In this document: piece by piece, positions 56,361-64,000 of the stretch
Numbering within the stretch: position 1 is the stretch's first letter
How the letters are laid out: the number at the start of each line of letters is the position of its first letter
Source: Notospermus geniculatus
Lineage: Eukaryota; Nemertea; Pilidiophora; Heteronemertea; Lineidae
Reading direction: 5' to 3'
NCBI GenBank assembly: GCA_002633025.1
Contig: NMRB01000758.1
Location: 27,920-91,919, forward strand
Length of the DNA: 64,000 bases
Position numbers and translations under genes: made by a program
The notes under the pieces: generated by a model
What the model saw: only the letters and a program-made list of their open reading frames with translations
Told to the model about the DNA's origin: nothing
The model's database searches: none

Positions 56361-56476
56361 TGAGCTTTCGCAAGCGCCCGGTTAGGCCATACGACAACGT
56401 TTATCTATTGTTTGGGTATACCAACACAATAGATAAACGTCGTCGTAGGGCCTAACCGGGCGCTTGCGAAAGCTCA
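56361..56476. mobile_element. 116-bp near-perfect palindrome
   Basis: TGAGCTTTCGCAAGCGCCCG, GTTAGGCC, CGACAACGTTTATCTATTG / the inverse, with a 10-15 base loop. ATAGTG before the first hairpin and CACTAT after the second suggest the first landed in the end of the second. Confidence 0.85.
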
Positions 56477-57228
56477 CTATTATATTTTCAACCTCGTAGA
56501 CATGAATTTGGCAGCTTCAGTACCTCACTGAGATAGTTTGTTTAGCAATGCTGAAGTCCTGTGACCGAGTTTGACGGAAGATAACGAGAGTTTAGCTCTC
56601 GAATCATAATGCAGTGAAATTTAAAACGCAGATAGAAATACAATAGATCCTCGGACACAATGACTCTTTTGTAACTTTTGAATGAGTCCACATATAATAA
56701 TATATAATAATGCAGCAGTTTATACTTGAACACCTGTACCACAGACAACTTGAAATAATAAAAATAATAAAAATGACGAAATACCGAGACTGTATGAACT
56801 CCTAGCTCAAATACGCAGGAGTCCTGAAGATTTTTAAACAAATTTTCGTGCATTTATTCTCTGGCTTCTTCAAAAAAATTTCGACGTAATGTACATGTAC
56901 ATAGCGATTTCTAAATTGACACTCGAATCCTGACCGATCTACAGAGGCGTGGTGTGAAAAATAAGATCACATTTCCAGGGAAACCTAGTCATAGCACTTT
57001 TTTATAAACATAAAACATAACATCACACGGCAGCACCATGATTAAACCACGTTGGGACCATTTTTATCGGGGAAGAACCAAGCCAAAATTACTTCGTCTC
57101 TTTTAAAATTACAATCACATCATGTTGAAACCACGTTCGCATAGTGAATTAGGAGAAAAACGAAACTTTATAATTTAGGCTTAAATGACAAATCCGTAAT
57201 TAAATTCGTGATTTGTAATTTGTGACGG
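56477..57228. other. intergenic, nothing recognised
   Basis: An AT-rich minus-strand ORF (56542-56853) has no motif and includes simple TAATAA repeats. Confidence 0.4.
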
Positions 57229-57389
57229 TGTCATAGAATGTAATGCCCCCGATATCAGATGCCCGCTTCTTTTGTTCAGGGGACATCTGGTAACAGAAGT
57301 TCTGTTTGTCAGTGCCCGGCTGACCCTTATTCCGTCAGAATCTATTGTTGTGGGGCATCACATATCGGGGGGCATGACATTCTACGACA
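57229..57389. mobile_element. 161-bp TIR MITE
   Basis: TGTCATAGAATGTAATGCCC and CCCGATAT against ATATCGGGGGGCATGACATT, CTACGACA. Confidence 0.8.
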
Positions 57390-57411
57390 ACGGTACAAAA
57401 CCTGAAGTGAT

Positions 57412-57583
57412 CAAAGGCGAAATGGGAATAAGGCGATATGGGAAAAGGCGAAACGGGAATAAGGCGAAACGGGAAAAGGCAATATGGGAATAAGGCGAAA
57501 CAGGAAAAGGCGATATGGGAATAAGGCGAAATGGAAAAAAGAAGGCGAATTGGGAAAAGGCGAAATGGGAAAAGGCGATACGG
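57412..57583. repeat. minisatellite, about 17-bp unit
   Basis: Ten or so units of AAGGCGAAATGGGAAT or AAGGCGATATGGGAA. It is open in several frames, which produces low-complexity ORFs on both strands. Confidence 0.85.
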
Positions 57584-58047
57584 AAGACACCCTTAATTAT
57601 GGCTGAGAATGTCATTAGTTCAGTGACGTCCACCCTTCCTCGAACCAACTTTTTTTGAAGTGTTGAGGTCTATTTAACTAAACGACTTCGGCTCCTGTCA
57701 TGGAGATACGTAGTGTTGCTTCATTCTGTGTAATGGTCTGAAAACTGGATATCGGTCACAAGTTCATCTTCTAATAAAACAAAATGCAACAATGCAACAC
57801 GAACATCTGCTTCATGCAACACTCAGAAGAGGCCCACATGTTTCATCCAGGGTATGGGGTGGGATGGACGATGGCCTGAAGTGAGTAGTAAGCATTTCCG
57901 ACACAAAGAATTATAACGATAAGTTCGTGTCGAAATTGGATATGAATAGGCCTAGGCATACTTATAATATGAATTACATATGTTCTTTGTCTGACCTACG
58001 GCCCCTCTCTCTCCCTCTCCCTTTCTCTCTCCGATAACGTTGTACCA
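57584..58047. other. intergenic, nothing recognised
   Basis: A short CT-rich run near 58005-58030. Otherwise plain. Confidence 0.4.
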
Positions 58048-58180
58048 AAGGTACAAAAAGCACAAACTTGACACACAAAATGATAATAAACAAGAAGTCA
58101 ATCTCCAGAATTCACGAATTTTCGACCCCAACCGGGGTCTTTTTCAAGTGGAACTTTACAATCTGAAACTCTAGAAAAGA
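58048..58180. mobile_element. half copy of the 38.4-kb foldback, loop inverted
   Basis: The left arm matches 38371-38464 in order. From TTTTTCAAGTGG onward it matches the reverse complement of 38486-38530, so arm and loop are in the opposite relative orientation. Confidence 0.7.
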
Positions 58181-58716
58181 CTGAGCTGAAACCCGAATGT
58201 AGAACTACATAACCTGTGTAGACAGGACAAACAAGCAATTAAGGAAAGAATAGCGACCAAGCCCCACGGGTGGCCGCTGGACAATTAAGGAGAAACTAAT
58301 TCAGCTGAAAGACAAGGGTTGAATAACTGCAGGGTTGCTCAGCCTGACCACAAGCAGAGTGTAAGCAACTGGCGCAGGGCTTCATTTGGCTGAAAGAAAG
58401 TTTATAAATTAATAAATACATAACAAGTACATAAATACATAACAACGATAACGTTGTACAGTGACGCATTTGACTATGTCATGCCAGTTATTTCTATTAT
58501 GTGCCAAGTCACCATTAAGTAGATTCAGAGTCTCTACAGGGTTCTTGAGTTTGATGTTGATGGTATTCAAATCTCTTCTTATCTGCTCATCCATGTGTGT
58601 TAGGGTCTTCCTGTTGGTCGTTTGGTTGTTCTCGGTTATTGACAATTGGGGTGTCTGGGTGGATTTTCGCCGCCGGCTAAAAATCAGCAGATGATTTGCT
58701 TATACAAGTAGTGTGA

Positions 58717-59774
58717 AAACAAGCCTGGTGGCGACAGGGGTTCGCTATGTGGAATAAGCATGGTTGGGGAGAAGGGAGGAATTAAGGAATGTGGAGGAAG
58801 TGATGACTGTAATGATGACTGGATAGGCCTAATACATGTTTTACATGCATTTCCATGCGAAATAAACGCAAGATCATTAAAATACACGATGAAAAAACAG
58901 AAAGGTAAAAGAAGAAACAAAAAAAATAATGAGTCAAGGCAAAGAAAACTTACACGCCCGCGTATCGAACCCGAAACCTTCTGCTCCCTGGGCAGGCTGC
59001 TTCGCCACACGGCCATGGCGACTATGCACTCTACGTGGCGCTGATATGCATGTATGTATTGTTTGGATATGTCAGGCGGCGCTGGAAATTTCCTGTGTTC
59101 AAATTTCGGCAAAAGAAGCACAATCGTTAACCTCCCCAACGTCAGTGTAGATAATGTATCAAAATATTAAGAAACATTTTTTGTATCAAAGACTGACGAA
59201 AACAGAGCGATTGTATATAAAGTACCGGTACATTACGAACTACATCGCGCATGCATATTAGGCCTAATATGTGAAGAAATAGTCCCTCCGCGGTGTATTG
59301 ATTGACGATCAGGTCACGGAATCGCAAGGATAATGACTTCTCAACTCCTGACCGGTAACTGCTTTAAAATCGTGTCTAATCGTGCGCATTACATAAAATA
59401 GCTCCCAAAAGCTATTGACAACATTGTCCATGTACGTATTTACATTTTTTAGTACAGTTTACAAACGTTTTAAACACCATTTTATCTACCGCCCAGACTC
59501 CCGTCTGGCCCCCCTATTAAAATGTCTAAAAATAGATTTAGAAATCGCCGAAATTTGTACCTTTCCTGACGTTTGTTCGTACTGCCCAATCAATCAGGTC
59601 GACAGCTAATGGTAGACTATCACCAGACGCAATATGACGTTCAAACACCGCAAAATAAGGCCGTAAACGTCAAGGAAAGCTTGATTACGTCATACAAATG
59701 CCTTGGAAAAGTGGTGTGAAAATAGGGGTCCATATGGCCGCAGCTAGCGCTCCAAGCGGCTCCATAGCGAACCA
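58717..59774 (-). repeat. about 1-kb repeat, inverted partner of 41187-42203
   Basis: The more complete copy. A minus-strand tRNA-like segment (58957-59026: GCCATGGCCGTGTGGCGAAG, then GGTTTCGGGTTCGATACGCG) lies in the middle, suggesting a Pol III-related origin for part of the element. GTAGTGTG occurs just outside both ends (58708-58715 and about 59782, 59797). Confidence 0.8.
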
Positions 59775-59895
59775 ATACACGTAGTGTGCTAATACAGGTA
59801 GTGTGCGTTGGAGGTTGTGCATTATCCGCTGTAAGAATCCCGGCCATTGGTGGATCTCTGTATTTAGCCCAATCTGTGATAGTCTTTTATCTAGG

Positions 59896-60885
59896 TTACG
59901 TATCCGCATCCGTATACGTTGTGCTTTCTCAAATGAATTAAGGATCCGTGAGAACGCAAACGTATCGGGATACGTATACGTTTCGGTTTAAGGAGCCGGA
60001 TCTCTAGCTCTCTATTGTTTTCCTTCTCAGCCTAATTTTTTTAAAATGGAAAAGAGGTCGATGCATTATCGAAAAGAAATCCAGTTGAACAGAAAATTCT
60101 TTATTATACCGATAATAACCACTTTACAACGAAACTTTGTAGCGTTTTTATGTTGGGCCGTATCCAGTATTGTGCATAGATGCATTCCCCCTTGTCTTGC
60201 ACTTTGATCTGCAATGCTATAGGAGATTAGAAAGGCCCACTTAAACCAGAGGGTGCAAGGTGCAGTGGGCCAGTGGCTCAAATAAAACCTGATGATGGAT
60301 GAGTCATAGTGGGAAGGATCTATTTCTGAACAAATCTGCGGAGGGGCCGCAAACGTAATGTCAAAGGGACAGGGTATATGCTGGCCAAGTCTGCAGGTTG
60401 CTTTTCTCGTACGTCCAATTGTGGACACATTTCAAACGAATTTTATTTTAAAACAAGCCTAGCGCTGGTGTTTGGAGGAATTCCGACAGGGTAATTCCCT
60501 TTGAGGTGGATGAAAGTGTGGCTGGTATGCACTATGGATATAAACTGTGACAAAATTTTCTTCAGCCATGCATTTTACATCTTGATTCCCAAATTTTCTG
60601 GTGAGACGTTCGGTGCTCTTCGTGTTGTGCACCATCCGCAGACCGCCACCCCGCAAAAAATCCTGGATAGCCTGACACTGTCACTTTCATTCGAGGTACA
60701 ATGCACTTTTTTTATGGATCGTATTTTCGACATATTGATATTGTAATTGGGCACAAGGTTGGGTACTCTGACCTTTACAACAAACCCGTGGTTTTGCCAA
60801 AATTAAAAACAGTTGTCCATTATAACTTTACATCAGAAAGTTGGTGATATTCAATTTCATCAGCCATCAGCCGTCAAATCCAGAG
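59896..60885 (+). repeat. about 1-kb dispersed repeat, uninterrupted copy
   Basis: Second copy of the 34415-36240 repeat without the 767-bp insertion. It provides the empty site GCCAAAATTAAAAACAG at about 60797-60813. Confidence 0.85.
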
Positions 60886-60962
60886 GTTTATGGGCGAGGG
60901 ATGCAAGGGAGGAACACTATTCTTTTGTAGGAGTTGAGAATTTGGCAGTGGAGATCAGGGGC

Positions 60963-61400
60963 GGCCGCATAGAAACTCCGCTAGTGACTAGCGGGGTCGG
61001 TCGATAGTGAACGGAGCCTTAGCGGAGGTTCTATGCGGCCACTTGTCGAGAGTGAGCGCATAGAAACCCCGACAGCTGGCGGCCCGCTAGCAGTGCCGAT
61101 ACGGAGGACGCATAGAAATCCGCCAGTCTGTCGGCGACGCTGTCGCCAGGCCAAATCGCTGGAGGAACTAAGAGCACCTCCAGCGAGACCGCTTGTAATT
61201 GTGGAGGACCATTCGCCGACATGTGGCGCGTAGACGCAGATGCATTTGTTGGTTTTCGTGAAGATTTGCCTCACGGTAGAAATTTTCCTCCGAGAATTAA
61301 CCTCTACGAGGATTTTAGTGATGACGAATTCATCAGACAATATCGACAGCTAGCGGCCCGCTACAGTAGTGGACGCATTGAAATCCGCCGGCAATGTCGG
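60963..61400. repeat. cluster of CGCATAGAAA hairpins
   Basis: A complete hairpin (60963-61040, GGCCGCATAGAAACTCCGCT / AGCGGAGGTTCTATGCGGCC) is followed by further CGCATAGAAACCCC (61058), CGCATAGAAATCCGCC (61110) and CGCATTGAAATCCGCC (61374) motifs next to TCGGCGA stems. The family also occurs at 4854-4971. Confidence 0.65.
61221..61346 (+). pseudogene. possible PIF/Harbinger transposase-like N-terminal fragment
   Basis: The open frame starts at ATG 61221 and gives NFPPRINLYEDFSDDEFIRQ, then YR. A PR-x-NxYexxsDxEFxxxYR block is typical of the beginning of Harbinger/HARBI1-like nucleases, ahead of their DDE core. The similarity ends where a CGCATTGAAA hairpin motif begins, and no DDE domain is seen in the window. 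This is family recall from one short block; it may be a chance resemblance. Confidence 0.35.
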
Positions 61401-61524
61401 CGAGAGTGAAATGAGCGAAGTCAACGCATGTCCTTGCCAAGTGGGCAACCTATTACGAATTCCGAGAGCGCGAACAATGGAAATGCCTGTGGGGCCCACG
61501 ACGGCAGCACGATATTTGCTTATC

Positions 61525-61605
61525 ACAACCGGCGCCGCTTGTTTCCATTGCTCTTCTGACATAATAGTATTGGTGAAAATCATGCATGCCAGCAGAGCAA
61601 TGGCA
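61525..61605. repeat. dispersed repeat, copy at 62548-62625
   Basis: ATCACAACCGGCGCCGCTTG and CTCTTCTGACATAATAGTAT are shared, ending in AAAATCATGCATGCCA. The related phrase GCATGCGTCGCTTGTGATG is at 61768 and 63818. The rest of 61410-63030 holds no recognised gene. Confidence 0.7.
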
Positions 61606-62669
61606 ATGCACCCTACCGACAACTTGATAATTTCGGGTGGGGTGGGGTTTCCACGACTGCACCCCCGTCTCCCGATTACCAGTATACCTCGCAGCGTGTC
61701 TCATCAGCTTCCCTCCCTGCGTCCGTCCTTCTCGTCGTGTCTACGACAGAATGATCGAGCAATGATGGGTTCGCGCATGCGTCGCTTGTGATGTTTGCTG
61801 ATCACAACTAGACTAGTTCCTTGTCGTTCCGCTACGTGGCGCTACGCTCTACTGCACTATAACGACAAGCACGGGCCACCATCTTTTATTGAATTAGTCG
61901 GAATTCCGCCTAATTCGATTTTCCACATCTGCACATATTTCTGCGCAGGTTCTTATGCGTGGAGATGCTTTTTATGCGTGGAGAGGGGAAATATCATGAA
62001 TACATGTATGTTATCGAAGTTCTAAATATAGCCTGGAACACGTGCATTTTGACGGTTGAACTGCATGAACTGACTACTGACGTGACAGCAGCTGGATTAA
62101 TTATGTTCGACTCACTGGGGTTGGAAACTGGTAAGTTTACGAGGGAGGAGGCGTGAGTTTTTTCACGGTGTGTTGTATGTAGGCATACTGGGAGTCCTTT
62201 GTTTTTTCGTCTCGTTTTTGTGAGGGAGGGCAGATAAACTCTGCAGTGCACAGCAGCAGCAGCGTGCACAAGTGTGCCGTTGTGGTAGGTCTTGCTTGCA
62301 TCCATCACATGCCTCCCCCACCATGCCCACTCTGGCGGGTAGTCCTCCTGCTGGAGTAGGCCTAGATCAACTCCAAGAAAATTTCGGCGGAACAAAGCAG
62401 GGTTTATTGAAAGCTAGACATAGTGCTGGGAAATACCCCGAGGAGTGCTAAAAATAGAATGTACTACGTCATCAATATGGTGCAAAATGGCGCCCCATTC
62501 CTGTCTTTATATTTTCAGCAATCTATAAAGACAGGGTACCAGTCTAGATCACAACCGGCGCCGCTTGTTTCCGTTGCTCTTCTGACATAATAGTATTGGG
62601 GAAAATCATGCATGCCAACGACCCTACACACGCACAACCACCTGCATTCATTCCACACATCTCCCTCTT

Positions 62670-62744
62670 TCCCAATACTCCCCAATACTTTCCCCAATAC
62701 TCCCAATACTCTTCCCAATACTCCCAATACTCTCCCCAATACCA
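62670..62744. repeat. CCCAATACT minisatellite
   Basis: About eight units of (T)CCCCAATACT with small indels. Confidence 0.85.
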
Positions 62745-63031
62745 CCACATCATTTATTTCTAGAGTAACTACTACGGCATCAGGCGGGTTGGGGATGGAA
62801 GACCACAGTGTCGTCAACCTGCTGGTCGACATCCAACATTGTTACCGGATCAAAAGTGCAACTCCCACGACGGAATGTCCATATCACATATTCCTTTTCA
62901 CCCAGAATGAAGGGCAAAACGTAGCAAAGTAGTGGAAAGAACCCCCAACCCGCACCCACGCGAGATTTATGGAATCTCACTGGGGACTTAGTATCCCCGG
63001 GTTTGGGTTGATGGCAGAAAATAAACACTTA

Positions 63032-63158
63032 GGGCCGTATTCATGAAGGGTTTTTAAGACTTAGACGCGTGTAACTTCGTCAAATGCATGGTAGAAGTGT
63101 GTGTATTTAGTGAAGTTACACGCGTCTAAGTCTTAAACACCCTTTATGAATACGGCCC
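63032..63158. mobile_element. 127-bp hairpin MITE with TTA flanks
   Basis: GGGCCGTATTCATGAAGGG and CTTAGACGCGTGTAACTTC / inverse. TTA precedes and follows the termini, a 3-bp duplication of PIF/Harbinger type. Confidence 0.85.
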
Positions 63159-63547
63159 TTAGTGTTACCACTCTGCCCTATTTACCCCTCGCTTGCTTCG
63201 TCTTCCATGTCTTCACACGTCCTACACAATACCACACCCTGGCCTAATCAGCTCGCACAATACAGCAACCCACCATGTACAAAGCAAACACGTAGCCGTA
63301 GGCCGTAACTCAATTAACATATCAATAATCTCCCATGTATATTTCATTCTAACAATGCCTCGGTCTACCGACCATGCCTATACCGAATGCCCGGCCTGCT
63401 TGCATGCATCGGGCTTCATGCACGTCTCACAACATGGCAGCACTCCCCATGGACAATCTTGCACCTTCCCCCTTCTGCATCTCCTCCATTCTCGGAGCAA
63501 TATACTTTCACCATCTCTCCCGGCATACTCGCCATTTCACTGAGCCA

Positions 63548-63636
63548 TACTCGGCTTGCCATACTCGGCTTTTTGCCATACTCGGCTTTTTTGCCATACT
63601 CGGCTTTTTTGCCATATTCGGCAGCCATTCTCGGCT
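63548..63636. repeat. minisatellite, about 19-bp unit
   Basis: Four to five units of GCCATACTCGGCTTTTT. The remaining bases to 64000 contain no recognised gene. Confidence 0.85.
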
Positions 63637-64000
63637 TGAAATCGGGAAAAACGAAATTGTACCTATACGCCTGTATTCCAGAAGGCTCCCCAACTCAAAG
63701 GTCCCCCCGAAGCCCCTGCATTCAGCCCTGCAACAATACCCAAAGGCAAACCCCAGAGCCAGCCAACGAAGGCTCTAGAACACAGCCCAGTGAGAGCGCT
63801 CACTCCAACCGTGCGTCGCATGCGTCGCTTGTGATGCGCAAAATTCCGACAGCTTATCGGCGGACTTCACTAGCTGGGTCCTATCGACGGTTCTTAACAC
63901 ATCCGAAGTGAAACCACTCTCCTCATCTATTTGAGTATCGGGGAGAAAACTCCGGCAAAATGCCGAAGCGGTGAGGAGAGAGGTGACACTAACCTAAGGG

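Noticed and set aside
57272-57648. Lysine/arginine-rich and Phe/Pro/Ser-rich ORFs on opposite strands
   Set aside because: Translation of the 17-bp minisatellite.

Overview
This looks like nuclear DNA from a marine invertebrate animal, plausibly an amphioxus, hemichordate or similar. Genes are split by GT-AG introns. There are tRNA-derived SINE-like repeats, LINE remnants and several dozen short inverted-repeat (MITE-like) elements, and the palindromes TACATGTA and AGGCCT recur throughout. There is no bacterial-style gene packing. The species call is inference. The assembly contains one 891-base gap (22398-23288) and four single-N joins (20148, 33245, 41922, 51472), at least one of which leaves an unmerged contig overlap.

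Real genes are sparse. (1) Two intact class A GPCR paralogues lie on the minus strand: a 333-aa two-exon gene (1249-3221) and a 332-aa three-exon gene (25484-28656). They share a phase-2 intron at the same residue before TM3. A third relative on the plus strand (33325-33953) has lost TM4-TM6 and is broken. (2) A pair of paralogous beta-propeller-like sequences sits around the gap: a terminal exon at 23808-24836, and a copy at 19446-21158 carrying an in-frame UGA. (3) A secreted 219-aa von Willebrand factor A-type protein can be assembled from four coding exons on the minus strand (48722-55741), with phases that fit at every junction. Its 5.9-kb first intron is filled with nested transposons. 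(4) Smaller exon-like pieces are a PAN/apple-like exon (16743-17022), two RecQ-like helicase N-terminal fragments (3778-3924, 9454-9657), a THAP zinc-finger start (13721-13862), a possible PIF/Harbinger N-terminus (61221-61346) and LINE reverse-transcriptase pieces (15326-15550, 39229-39304).

The rest is mobile DNA, and much of its history can be read directly because empty and filled sites occur in the same window. Examples are a THAP-bearing element inside an older MITE whose relative lies at 8.5 kb, a 9-bp-duplication insertion at 35.4-36.1 kb whose empty site is at 60.8 kb, a 251-bp element inside a LINE just after its YADD box, and a Russian-doll stack inside the vWFA intron. The most notable points are a long-TIR element with a 9-bp target duplication carrying a RecQ-like helicase exon (Pack-MULE-like), and three different TIR elements that begin within 5-10 nt downstream of splice donors, one of them in an intron absent from the paralogous GPCR.
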